Program-made: the position numbers and the translations under genes
Notes under the pieces: generated by a model
Told to the model about the DNA's origin: nothing
Seen by the model: only the letters and a program-made list of their open reading frames with translations
Database searches by the model: none
In this document: in pieces, positions 17,878-28,672 of the stretch
How the letters are laid out: every line of letters starts with the position of its first letter
How positions within the stretch are numbered: position 1 is the first letter of the stretch
Assembly: GCF_022539665.2 (NCBI RefSeq)
Contig: NC_081340.1
Span: 2,790,001-2,854,000, forward strand
Reading direction: 5' to 3'
Origin: Daphnia carinata
Taxonomy: Eukaryota; Arthropoda; Branchiopoda; Diplostraca; Daphniidae
Length of the DNA stretch: 64,000 nucleotides

Positions 17878-19643
17878 CTAATACGACTCTTTCTTTGATT
17901 TCGCCCTGCCCCTCTTGATCGGAGGCAATGCCAGGGGAAAGGCGAGGACTATCTTGGTAACTGACATTAATTTGTCTTTCACTAGACGCGCGCCAACTAC
18001 ACGAATCAAAGACTGAACGCTGTAACAGATCCAAAATACATAAATAAGACAAGACCTTAGCCAACTACAATAACAAATGAGAACTTACGAATCCATGTCG
18101 AGTTTCAAGCTAGAAATGAAAGATTCGGCGACAATGCTACAGTTACCGATAGCAAGGGCAAGCGCTAACAACAGAAATAACGAATAAATAGTTGGCGAAA
18201 ACATGTACATTTGTAAAAACTCGAAGAGTTATGGCTTAACCCCATACCTATTATATGACAAATCGTCCTATCTCGATCCATTTTTGTTAGGGTCCTATGA
18301 AATGAAAATATTTTTAAAATCATGCTAGTTAAATGTGAAACAAAAACTGACTAACCAGTGTGACTCTGCTCTGGATGAAAATTGTTCTTTTATACTTCTT
18401 TTCACACTGTCTGGTATACTAGCTGGTAGACTTTCATCTACAACACCGCGAGAGAGCGTTTTCCTTTTAATTGCTGAAAACTTGATAAGGCCCTCCATAT
18501 AAATAAGAGCCTTCACCAACCGTAATTTTGCTTCTTCGTCTTGGTTACTGCGTTTCACGCGGACTAACTCATCAGTAATATAAACGGAAAACTGGGTTAA
18601 GTTATCGGTAGTCAAAAGGGAATCCGTCTCGCTAATCAACAGTAATTTTGCCAATTCTTCCAAAGCTACCATATCAGACGAAGCAATAATGTTTTCAAGC
18701 TGATAGACTTCCAAAGCCTGCATCAAAGTTTCACATTTCATAAGAAGATTAAGTCTAAATGAAATTAATATTCAACTATTAGCTTACTGTAGTTGCATTG
18801 GCATTCCTTGGGGGCAGCATAATTTCATAAGAGTCAGAACTTTTTGGGAGAACTAAGTCACTATCTCGAAAGGCTGTGTTAAAGGCAGCATTTTCAAGAT
18901 TAGCTCTGACTGTTTCAGCTTTCACAGTTAGCCTCTCAGCTTGGTCATACTACACAGAAGAAAAATGAAAGATAATCTAATATATCTGTGATACAGGATT
19001 GCCTACCATCCTTTGACCTTTAAGCATTCCAAAGCGATGAACAAATGCTTTTGCCATCTCTGCCTTATACTTCCCATCATTTCCTTCCTCTTTTTCCATC
19101 AACATGGGATTTGTTGAAGGGGGATATTGAACGACAGGCGATAACATCACTTTTGCTACCTCAACTAGCTTAACCTAGTTCATGCAAACAAAACTTCTTG
19201 CTTTCTTTAATGGAAAAGCACAACATAATGTAATATAGGGTAGGCACTATATCTTACCTTATTTGTTACTTTGTTCCGTAGAGCAATATACAAACTTTGG
19301 CTTTCTCTTTGATTTTGCACTTTAGTACTGCCCATGTAACATTGCTGTTCAACTTGGCAAATAGTAACATATTCCTCCTTGTCTAAACTGTCTGAGTAAA
19401 TTCCTGGTTTTACAGCAGCAAGAGCATCAGTTTTCAAAGGACTCTGGCAGTGTGAAAATTCAACTGTAAAAAAGTGAAATAATGTTCATCATACACAATC
19501 ACAGGTGTATGTGATAATGAAGCGGCTGAAATTATAAAAATGCAGGAAAGAAACAAATAGTAAATGCACCAACTTCGCACAGGTTCCAGTTTTTTCCCTC
19601 GATTCGCCACTTTTATTTCTTCAATAACAAATGACATTGTCAT
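17878..19643 (-). CDS. POLR1E: POLR1E / RPA49, RNA polymerase I-specific subunit
   Basis: A49-like subunit that, with A34.5, helps Pol I initiate and elongate on rDNA in the nucleolus. Minus-strand exons in order: 19643-19574, 19463-19258, 19174-19007, 18949-18788, 18717-18356, 18294-18248, 18164-18089, 18019-17878, totalling 410 aa (human PAF53 is 419). Recognised features: GIYSDSLDKEEYVTI and ALRNKVTNKVKLVEVA in the N-terminal dimerisation module; LPPRNANATTALEVYQLENII at the linker to the C-terminal tandem winged-helix part; ALIYMEGLIKF; and a basic C terminus (PPIKRGRAKSKKE). Exon 5 uses the CAG acceptor at 18718 because the upstream one shifts the frame onto a stop. ATG codons at 19643 and 19637 are both possible starts. 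Identity rests on block order and length. Confidence 0.8.
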
Positions 19644-20489
19644 CTAATTACAAGGTAACTAATATTATTTGTTTTTCTTTTGTTTGTGTAATTCCAGCTC
19701 CAGTCCACTTGCATACAAGAGCAAAACCACGTGAAAATCGTTAAAAAGCGTCTGCTATCATCATTCATCGTAGATTCTAGGGGCCTGAACCCTCTACGCC
19801 CCTGGATCCTAGACCTAGTAAAATTTACAAAATTTAGACTCGTATTCAAACGTTAATGGCGATGTATGGATTTGTTTTGACGTAGGATTTGAATTTCCTA
19901 AAATAAATGTAAAAAGCAGCTTTAAAACTAGCACGCCAGTACGCAACAGCGCTAGCGCGACGCAGCGCAAACATTCGGTGCAATTAAAAATGGTTGATTT
20001 AATGAAAAGAAAAATGCGACTTTCGAAGAATCAGCATCAATTTTGAGTGTATTCTGTGATTTTCAAAACATTCAATGAGTGTCAGATTTTGCAGATTTTT
20101 TAGGGAAAATTCCAACGGTAATCCCCGTATGAAAGCACATCGTTCTGTTTAATTCAAAGACTTAACATTCCAAAAAAAATAAAACCAATATTCGTGATTC
20201 TCGTTGAATGCTGAATGTAAATCATGCATAATTAGTTCATTATTTGATATTTTTGGAGGAAAACAACCAATAAGTTGAAAAAAGCGAGAGGAATTACCTT
20301 GGGAACTTTGACTCAAAAACTGGCAAAAACGGATGCTAATTGGAATTAGTTGAAAATCACACAAAGTACTAAAAATTGAACGCTGATTCCGCTAAAATTG
20401 TTGTTTATTCTAATGGTGACGTGAACCATAACTTGTTTTTCGAAAATGTTTCGGTTTCCCGTTCATAGGTGGCGGAAGAAAACGAACCA
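19644..20489. other. Gap between POLR1E and the inverted repeat
   Basis: About 850 bp, AT-rich, containing the POLR1E upstream region. There is a GC-richer imperfect palindrome around 19775-19815 (blocks TAGGGGC and GCCCCTGG). No coding or RNA gene is recognised. It would contain the promoter of any transcript running rightwards into the inverted repeat. Confidence 0.5.
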
Positions 20490-21234
20490 TCATCACACTG
20501 CCCTGAGAGTATAGCATAGCTTTGGTCATGTCGCTTATAAAATGAGTGCCACGTTAATAATCTTGTATTGCCAATTCTTTCTTCCTCACCTCATTGCCAT
20601 GATCATTGTGGCTAGGATCAAAGTCTACAAAGAAACTGAAATTCATTATTCTCATGTCATGACATGATACATTGTTTTCATAAACAGAAGCAGAACATAT
20701 TGGCAGCCATGAAGCATTATAGTTGCTTCAAAGAATTTTGTTCCATGTCTGGTGAGTGGTTGACAATGTTGACCATTCTATTGTAAGCTTTTTTCTGTAG
20801 GTTAATGTCATAAAACACTTATTTAAGAACTTTGAGTACTGCCTATCCTTATAACAATGGAACACTGATGTTGATTGCATTGCAGAAATAAAAATGAACA
20901 TGTTTGCAAGATGTATTTTTTGTGAATTGAAACAAAATGTTTATTTATTTCAGAGTTGCTGTTAAGATGTTTACTGTTTCCTTGCGAAAAATGTGCTGAT
21001 TTGTTACAGTATTCTAAAAATAATCATGTAATTGATGGCTGCCATGAAGGTGACTGAGGTTTTTAAAGTAAAGCTTTTGAGTAAAAGCTAGATGTTGTGA
21101 AAAACTGATAAATGTTTTATGCTGGAAATTTTTGAAAAGTAACAAAGAGCTTGCTGAGTTCGTTTTTTGATTGCCCCATGTGTTAACTATTTTAATGATT
21201 TTATCCACTGTCTCTTATCAGGGGTTGCTTCTGG

Positions 21235-23470
21235 TTCTCAAAGCCAGGACACTGCTTTTTTCGACGCGTCGAGTAGGATAAGTCCTCATCATCCCGCACA
21301 AATCTATAAAGTGGTTGTACCACTACCAATGACTTTGAAAGAGCACAATTAGGTATCTAAACTCATCTTCGGAGAAATGGACTTGTAAGTAAACATGAAG
21401 CATTTTTCCTACTTTTTTGCCAACCATATCTAATCTCCATAACAATTTTCTGTTCAATAGGAAAGAATTTTGATTGCACTGGGAATACATCTATCACAAT
21501 GCAACATTCTATTGGAGCTACTTTTATTATTATTATTCATTATTATTATTATCTATTATTATATTATTATTTTTCTCCTAATAGATGGCGTCTGGATTTC
21601 GAAAATGTCTGCGCTCGAGTCTTCTGCTTTTCTACATCCGCATCATTTGGTATTGTATCATTAATTAAAATTTTAATGTGTGTAATAGATTAACACTACT
21701 GGAGGAAGGAACAGCTTCGGGATTGAGAGTCCTAAAAATATACAACAATGAGCCTACATTTAAGTTGTAGCACAAAATTTGTGCAACCACGATTCTGCCC
21801 TAACACCAGTGCAGTTTGGAGTGCTTGACAGGTGAATGCTGCACTAACATTCCATAACAATTATCAATTATCTGCTATATTTACATAACTTTTTTTTGTT
21901 ACAGGGAATGAGTGTTATTGATGTAAAAGATGCAAAATGTTGAATGTTCAAAAGACCTGACAGAGTGTAGGACATTTTGGTTACACAGATTTGAAACTAG
22001 TTTTCTCATGTTGGTTATTTCAAGCCTGAAATAGCTGTGCAGTAAACGATTTGCGAGGCATGCGCCTATTTCCTTTTTGATGACAAGATGAAAAGAACAT
22101 ATTGAGTGAACTTAAGGAACCCAAAGATCCTTACAGCTCATGTATCCATGTTTCCAAAGTTCTGCAGTCCTCTGATCAGAAACATAAATTTTTCGTCTTG
22201 TTTTTCAGGTTGCTATTGCAGAATCACATTAAGGTAAATTTAAAAAGAAGATGAAATGTAGACATACTCGGAAAGAAATGTTGAGTTTTGCTTCAACGAT
22301 GGATTTCCTTTCCTTCAGTATTCAAAGGTGCTAATCGGTTACAGTGTTAATTCCGAAATTAGCTCTGGTTCACCAATCGGTATGTTTTACGTGTTATTGC
22401 TTGACTAGGGATTGGATTTCGCCATCCAGGCTTAGTAGAAGCTGTGCGTTTTGGCTTCTAAATGATGCACCGAGAATTCTCCGTCTACACTGGAAATTTT
22501 CCACCTGGTAATGCTTTTTCACGCATTTTGTTTAGCCTTCTTGTTTTAATCATTCATCCGTCATACTAGGCGAAACACTGCTAAAAGAACGGCAGATACC
22601 TTTGGACAATGGTTACGTCAAATGCGATAAATGCATTCGTCTACTCAACATAGGTCAGCTGTGCCTGCCTGATCGATTGCAATCAAGAACTATCATTAGT
22701 CAAAATTGTTAAAAGGTGAGACCGAATGGTGTGTTTCTATTGATATCTCTCTTAAGTTGATACATAAGTAGATCTTTCTGGAATTCGTGATTAAACCTGA
22801 GAGGTTTGACAAAAACAAACAAACAAAAGAACTGGATCCAACTAACAGTTGTCGTGTCTAAAACCGGGTTCAGAGGATCTGCCATGAATATATCCCAAAC
22901 GATTACCTGTGGTACCCTAGCAGGCCTTGAATGGCGAACGAGCGTCTAATAGTTTTGAATGTTGCAACTTACCCCACTTTAAGCGCAATTCCAAAATACC
23001 CGCTGCCAAGGGATTTGTATCTAACACTCTTTGTTTTCGACTGATGCCTACACAGAATTCTTTTTCCGCACAATGAGCGGACGTGAGGCTTTGGTGAATA
23101 CTGCCGTAAGGACTGCCGCTCCATACAACCGTTATCATTGCAACATCTTTTCAAAGGTACGTGCAACGACGATTTGTAAATTCATTTTAAAGGTCTTTCA
23201 GTAAGATTAAACTGTAAGAAATTCTACATTCAGTTTGTTTATGGAGCCGAGGGTCTGGACCCACCTACATGAAAGCCAAAGATCGCCCTGTAGTTTTTTA
23301 AGAGCTCCAGATCTATCAAAGCAGCGTCTATTAATGTCGATGAAGATCCTTTTGATCACGTAACAAGATGTTGATACAATTATGGAGGACATGCCTTTAA
23401 AACGCTTGGGGTCGGCTTCAGAATCTTTTGCCAGACGTTTTATGGGACTCTGCCGGAACAACGAATATGA
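21235..23470 (+). pseudogene. POLR3A: Decayed genomic copy of the RNA polymerase III largest subunit gene (left arm)
   Basis: Conserved Pol III largest-subunit blocks occur in the right order but in shifting frames: a version of the SGRTVISPDPN...VPVHVA block (reads SSRISPH, VVVPLPM) near 21270-21350; FSVYTGNFPPG then LLKERQIPLDNGYVKCDKC at 22470-22640; KIPAAKGFVSNT at 22990-23030; FFFRTMSGREALVNTAVRTA at 23057-23120; FVYGAEGLDPP at 23230-23260; INVDEDPFDH near 23330. Introns are retained (for example 22508-22569, which restores the frame when removed), so this is a segmental rather than a retrocopy. A 2-nt excess after CCTACA (about 23050) and further shifts near 23260-23300 break the frame. 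Assignment to Pol III rather than Pol I or II rests on block similarity only. Confidence 0.75.
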
Positions 23471-23728
23471 GTCATGTAAGTCACATGAGTAAGAATTTTT
23501 ATTCTTAACATGTTTTGTTCTTCTTAATGTAGATTCAGACTATGCTGGAACGAAAAAAAATCCTTATTAGGAAAACAACGAATAAATTATAATGATTGTT
23601 GGACGACATGGAATTTCTATAATGAATTTACATTCCCCATACGGTATTTAAAATTTAAAAAATTGAAGTGCATATCTGGGCTCCCTTCTTTTCTGTAGCC
23701 CCGTTTCCCCTTGACTCATAATAAGCCC

Positions 23729-23779
23729 GTAGGGGGTCATGCCCCTACTGTACGGTATATATAAAAATAACATATACCG
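23729..23779 (+). other. Hairpin pair in the inverted-repeat arm
   Basis: Two adjacent perfect stems: GTAGGGG (23729-23735) with CCCCTAC (23742-23748), and CGGTATAT (23753-23760) with ATATACCG (23772-23779). They lie in a GC-richer stretch of about 400 bp (23680-24040) that also contains the Sm-site element. They are mirrored at 25342-25392. This could be part of an unknown structured RNA or a mobile element; no coding content is credible. Confidence 0.45.
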
Positions 23780-23945
23780 AGGTTTGGAGGGCTCTGGCCG
23801 GAAAGGGGACGTGGGGGGTCCGCTTAGTCCGATGAAGTGTTCATGGAGGGCTACGTGGCTACCCACAAATCCGAATTAAAGGTTAATCGCTCCTGTAAAA
23901 ATGTTCCATTTCTTCGGCTCTTCTTCCGGCTTCTCTTAGCCAAGC

Positions 23946-24039
23946 ACCGGGTAATCTCCCCGGTGGGTCAACCAAGGCAGTGTCTCCCCCTGCCTTGGTT
24001 GGCGGCAATTTTTGAAAGGGTTGTTTTGCCTTTCGAAAG
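23946..24039 (+). ncRNA. Candidate Sm-class RNA element (snRNA- or spliced-leader-like fold), left arm
   Basis: Three stem-loops and an Sm-like site in tandem. Hairpin 1: ACCGGG (23946-23951) pairs with CCCGGT (23959-23964). Hairpin 2: a perfect 12-bp stem, CAACCAAGGCAG (23969-23980) with CTGCCTTGGTTG (23990-24001). The site AATTTTTGA is at 24007-24015, in a single-stranded position as in U4 or U12. Hairpin 3: GAAAGG (24014-24019) with CCTTTC (24029-24034). It is not recognisable as U1, U2, U4, U5, U11 or U12. A GT lies inside the hairpin-1 stem/loop, as splice donors do in spliced-leader RNAs, but this could be chance. No promoter is identified; transcription is unknown. Confidence 0.3.
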
Positions 24040-24395
24040 TTGCAAAATCATTTAACTGTGCAGAGTAATGTTAATACAATTTTTTTTATTTAAAAAAAAT
24101 CAAAACTTATTTACTGATTTCTTACTCTGCCCTTTTTTTTCGCTTGCGCTTGTGTTTGGTGCTTTGCATTCTTCTAAGTTCTGCGCGGCGCAGTTTATCC
24201 TAACTATTTGAGGCCTAGCTCCATCCTCGTAGCGCGATTGTTTGTCTGATTGGATTACAGATGATAGCATTTTAATTTCGGCTATACCTGATTGTAGTAC
24301 ACGCACTCCAATCTTTGATCTAGAGATTTTTAAGCCACAGTGCGGAATTAATTTGTTATAAATCAATGTATTGTTCAGAACAGTTTTTAATTTTT

Positions 24396-24463
24396 CTCAT
24401 TTGGGAATCGATCCCCAGCCTTTCAGCATGCTCTGCTGATGCTCAACCATTGGGCCATGAGAT
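24396..24463 (-). other. tRNA-like module 1 (degenerate tRNA or SINE head)
   Basis: On the minus strand, an A-box-like TGGCCCAATGGTTGAG is followed about 30 nt later by a B-box-like GGATCGATTCC inside a short T-arm-like stem. No convincing anticodon arm or acceptor stem closes, so it is not called a functional tRNA. It resembles the Pol III promoter head of tRNA-derived SINEs. Confidence 0.45.
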
Positions 24464-24564
24464 ACATATTGATTTTCCAAATATATCCTCGTATCCAGAC
24501 GACAGTTTTATAAAGGCAGTTTTTGGAAGCTGGCAAAAATAATTGCTTATCTGTCAAATATCTC

Positions 24565-24636
24565 ATAAGGTATGTAGCTCTGTGGTAGAGTGTCCGGTTA
24601 CAATGCTGGTAGTCTTGGGTTCGAAACCCATTTAAG
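24565..24636 (+). other. tRNA-like module 2 (degenerate tRNA or SINE head)
   Basis: TAGCTCTGTGGTAGAG (A box and D arm, GCTC pairing with GAGT) followed by a perfect B box GGTTCGAAACC at 24618-24628 flanked by pairing CCA/TGG bases. An imperfect anticodon arm (CCGG with CTGG) is present. The acceptor stem does not close well. It is tRNA-derived but degenerate. Confidence 0.5.
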
Positions 24637-24751
24637 TGAAAGGTTAAATGCATATATAAAAAATGTCACATTACTTTGGCTTTTGATCATTTTCATTGAG
24701 TGTAAAAGGGATGTCCGTAAGTAACAAAGACAAATGCAAAATAAATTAAAT

Positions 24752-24822
24752 GACTTATGGCTCGATGGTAGAGCATCGCCTCGGTACGCCTTACGTATGA
24801 GGTTCGATTCCTCGAAGAGTCT
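24752..24822 (+). other. tRNA-like module 3 (best folded)
   Basis: Acceptor-like GACTTAT (24752-24758) pairs with AAGAGTC (24815-24821) with one mismatch and one wobble. The D stem is GCTC/GAGC and the T arm TGAGG-TTCGATT-CCTCG contains a B box at 24801-24811. The anticodon arm does not form and one linker base is missing, so this is a tRNA pseudogene or SINE head, not a working tRNA gene. Confidence 0.5.
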
Positions 24823-25081
24823 GCATCGATCATAACCAATATAGTGCATATTCACATTCATCAATATTAAATAAAATAGAACAAATGGTCTTAAAGCGAA
24901 TTAAGTAAAAGGCTTGTAGAAATTTAAGCGCTGTTATGAGACGTATGTCATTGATAATAACGTAACCGGACACACACACAAAAAAAAAGAGCGGAGTAAG
25001 AATTCAGTAAATAAGTTTTGATTTTTTTTAAATAAAAAAAATTGTATTAACATTACTCTGCACAGTTAAATGATTTTGCAA

Positions 25082-25175
25082 CTTTCGAAAGGCAAAACAA
25101 CCCTTTCAAAAATTGCCGCCAACCAAGGCAGGGGGAGACACTGCCTTGGTTGACCCACCGGGGAGATTACCCGGT
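25082..25175 (-). ncRNA. Candidate Sm-class RNA element, right-arm copy
   Basis: Mirror copy of the element at 23946-24039 with the same hairpins and Sm-like site (25106-25114 on this strand). Preservation is uninformative about function because the entire arm is nearly identical to the other. Confidence 0.3.
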
Positions 25176-25650
25176 GCTTGGCTAAGAGAAGCCGGAAGAA
25201 GAGCCGAAGAAATGGAACATTTTTACAGGAGCGATTAACCTTTAATTCGGATTTGTGGGTAGCCACGTAGCCCTCCATGAACACTTCATCGGACTAAGCG
25301 GACCCCCCACGTCCCCTTTCCGGCCAGAGCCCTCCAAACCTCGGTATATGTTATTTTTATATATACCGTACAGTAGGGGCATGACCCCCTACGGGCTTAT
25401 TATGAGTCAAGGGGAAACGGGGCTACAGAAAAGAAGGGAGCCCAGATATGCACTTCAATTTTTTAAATTTTAAATACCGTATGGGGAATGTAAATTCATT
25501 ATAGAAATTCCATGTCGTCCAACAATCATTATAATTTATTCGTTGTTTTCCTAATAAGGATTTTTTTTCGTTCCAGCATAGTCTGAATCTACATTAAGAA
25601 GAACAAAACATGTTAAGAATAAAAATTCTTACTCATGTGACTTACATGAC

Positions 25651-27927
25651 TCATATTCGTTGTTCCGGCAGAGTCCCATAAAACGTCTGGCAAAAGATTC
25701 TGAAGCCGACCCCAAGCGTTTTAAAGGCATGTCCTCCATAATTGTATCAACATCTTGTTACGTGATCAAAAGGATCTTCATCGACATTAATAGACGCTGC
25801 TTTGATAGATCTGGAGCTCTTAAAAAACTACAGGGCGATCTTTGGCTTTCATGTAGGTGGGTCCAGACCCTCGGCTCCATAAACAAACTGAATGTAGAAT
25901 TTCTTACAGTTTAATCTTACTGAAAGACCTTTAAAATGAATTTACAAATCGTCGTTGCACGTACCTTTGAAAAGATGTTGCAATGATAACGGTTGTATGG
26001 AGCGGCAGTCCTTACGGCAGTATTCACCAAAGCCTCACGTCCGCTCATTGTGCGGAAAAAGAATTCTGTGTAGGCATCAGTCGAAAACAAAGAGTGTTAG
26101 ATACAAATCCCTTGGCAGCGGGTATTTTGGAATTGCGCTTAAAGTGGGGTAAGTTGCAACATTCAAAACTATTAGACGCTCGTTCGCCATTCAAGGCCTG
26201 CTAGGGTACCACAGGTAATCGTTTGGGATATATTCATGGCAGATCCTCTGAACCCGGTTTTAGACACGACAACTGTTAGTTGGATCCAGTTCTTTTGTTT
26301 GTTTGTTTTTGTCAAACCTCTCAGGTTTAATCACGAATTCCAGAAAGATCTACTTATGTATCAACTTAAGAGAGATATCAATAGAAACACACCATTCGGT
26401 CTCACCTTTTAAAAATTTTGACTAATGATAGTTCTTGATTGCAATCGATCAGGCAGGCACAGCTGACCTATGTTGAGTAGACGAATGCATTTATCGCATT
26501 TGACGTAACCATTGTCCAAAGGTATCTGCCGTTCTTTTAGCAGTGTTTCGCCTAGTATGACGGATGAATGATTAAAACAAGAAGGCTAAACAAAATGCGT
26601 GAAAAAGCATTACCAGGTGGAAAATTTCCAGTGTAGACGGAGAATTCTCGGTGCATCATTTAGAAGCCAAAACGCACAGCTTCTACTAAGCCTGGATGGC
26701 GAAATCCAATCCCTAGTCAAGCAATAACACGTAAAACATACCGATTGGTGAACCAGAGCTAATTTCGGAATTAACACTGTAACCGATTAGCACCTTTGAA
26801 TACTGAAGGAAAGGAAATCCATCGTTGAAGCAAAACTCAACATTTCTTTCCGAGTACGTCTACATTTCATCTTCTTTTTAAATTTACCTTAATGTGATTC
26901 TGCAATAGCAACCTGAAAAACAAGACGAAAAATTTATGTTTCTGATCAGAGGACTGCAGAACTTTGGAAACATGGATACATGAGCTGTAAGGATCTTTGG
27001 GTTCCTTAAGTTCACTCAATATGTTCTTTTCATCTTGTCATCAAAAAGGAAATAGGCGCATGCCTCGCAAATCGTTTACTGCACAGCTATTTCAGGCTTG
27101 AAATAACCAACATGAGAAAACTAGTTTCAAATCTGTGTAACCAAAATGTCCTACACTCTGTCAGGTCTTTTGAACATTCAACATTTTGCATCTTTTACAT
27201 CAATAACACTCATTCCCTGTAACAAAAAAAAGTTATGTAAATATAGCAGATAATTGATAATTGTTATGGAATGTTAGTGCAGCATTCACCTGTCAAGCAC
27301 TCCAAACTGCACTGGTGTTAGGGCAGAATCGTGGTTGCACAAATTTTGTGCTACAACTTAAATGTAGGCTCATTGTTGTATATTTTTAGGACTCTCAATC
27401 CCGAAGCTGTTCCTTCCTCCAGTAGTGTTAATCTATTACACACATTAAAATTTTAATTAATGATACAATACCAAATGATGCGGATGTAGAAAAGCAGAAG
27501 ACTCGAGCGCAGACATTTTCGAAATCCAGACGCCATCTATTAGGAGAAAAATAATAATATAATAATAGATAATAATAATAATGAATAATAATAATAAAAG
27601 TAGCTCCAATAGAATGTTGCATTGTGATAGATGTATTCCCAGTGCAATCAAAATTCTTTCCTATTGAACAGAAAATTGTTATGGAGATTAGATATGGTTG
27701 GCAAAAAAGTAGGAAAAATGCTTCATGTTTACTTACAAGTCCATTTCTCCGAAGATGAGTTTAGATACCTAATTGTGCTCTTTCAAAGTCATTGGTAGTG
27801 GTACAACCAGGGTTCTATTTATGCGCGAATGAAACAGTGTATCGCTGTGACTTTATAGATTTGTGCGGGATGATGAGGACTTATCCTACTCGACGCGTCG
27901 AAAAAAGCAGTGTCCTGGCTTTGAGAA
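25651..27927 (-). pseudogene. POLR3A: Decayed POLR3A-like copy in the right arm
   Basis: Exact mirror of the left-arm relic, with the same retained introns and the same frameshifts, in opposite orientation. It is interrupted additionally by the 41-nt insertion at about 27810-27850, inside the region corresponding to the VVVPLPM block. The two relics point towards each other, so a transcript crossing the spacer would contain sense sequence first and antisense sequence second. Confidence 0.75.
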
Positions 27928-28672
27928 CCAGAAGCAACCCCTGATAAGAGACAGTGGATAAAATCATTAAAATAGTTAACACATGGGGCAATCAAAAAAC
28001 GAACTCAGCAAGCTCTTTGTTACTTTTCAAAAATTTCCAGCATAAAACATTTATCAGTTTTTCACAACATCTAGCTTTTACTCAAAAGCTTTACTTTAAA
28101 AACCTCAGTCACCTTCATGGCAGCCATCAATTACATGATTATTTTTAGAATACTGTAACAAATCAGCACATTTTTCGCAAGGAAACAGTAAACATCTTAA
28201 CAGCAACTCTGAAATAAATAAACATTTTGTTTCAATTCACAAAAAATACATCTTGCAAACATGTTCATTTTTATTTCTGCAATGCAATCAACATCAGTGT
28301 TCCATTGTTATAAGGATAGGCAGTACTCAAAGTTCTTAAATAAGTGTTTTTTGACATTAACCTACAGAAAAAAGCTTACAATAGAATGGTCAACATTGTC
28401 AACCACTCACCAGACATGGAACAAAATTCTTTGAAGCAACTATAATGCTTCATGGCTGCCAATATGTTCTGCTTCTGTTTATGAAAACAATGTATCATGT
28501 CATGACATGAGAATAATGAATTTCAGTTTCTTTGTAGACTTTGATCCTAGCCACAATGATCATGGCAATGAGGTGAGGAAGAAAGAATTGGCAATACAAG
28601 ATTATTAACGTGGCACTCATTTTATAAGCGACATGACCAAAGCTATGCTATACTCTCAGGGCAGTGTGATGA

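Larger units (their letters stand above)
20490..24140 (+). repeat. Left arm of a giant inverted repeat
   Basis: 3651-bp arm whose reverse complement is found at 24981-28672. Positions map as x to 49121-x through most of the arm, and to 49162-x outside a 41-nt insertion in the right arm. By eye only a handful of single-base differences are seen (for example near 20811, 22266 and 22707), so identity exceeds 99%. The outer end is abrupt at the shared TCATCACACTG. The inner 30 bp are more diverged and end in a T run. No target-site duplication or terminal motif was found. The arm contains a POLR3A relic, an AAT microsatellite (21526-21571) and a hairpin-rich Sm-site element. Confidence 0.95.
24141..24980. 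other. Unique spacer between the inverted-repeat arms
   Basis: 840 bp present once between the arms. It contains three tRNA-like modules (listed separately) and no credible protein-coding frame. A read-through transcript would carry this as the loop of the hairpin. Confidence 0.8.
24981..28672 (-). repeat. Right arm of the giant inverted repeat
   Basis: 3692-bp mirror of 20490-24140. The length difference is one 41-nt insertion at about 27810-27850, between blocks that read GGTACAACCA and CTTTATAG. All short ORFs of the left arm recur here on the opposite strand with identical products, and the POLR3A-relic frameshifts are shared, so the duplication post-dates decay of the gene or the arms are kept alike by gene conversion. 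It ends 457 bp before the SNAPC1 start codon. Confidence 0.95.

Noticed and set aside
23946-24039. U4 or U12 snRNA
   Set aside because: Only the Sm-like site and terminal hairpin resemble them; none of the diagnostic 5' sequences are present.
24752-24822. Functional tRNA gene
   Set aside because: Acceptor, D and T arms partly fold, but no anticodon arm forms and one linker base is missing.
23837-25284. Identical 72-aa ORFs on both arms as a duplicated protein gene
   Set aside because: They simply reflect the inverted repeat; the frame overlaps strong hairpins and the Sm-like site, and has no recognisable domain.
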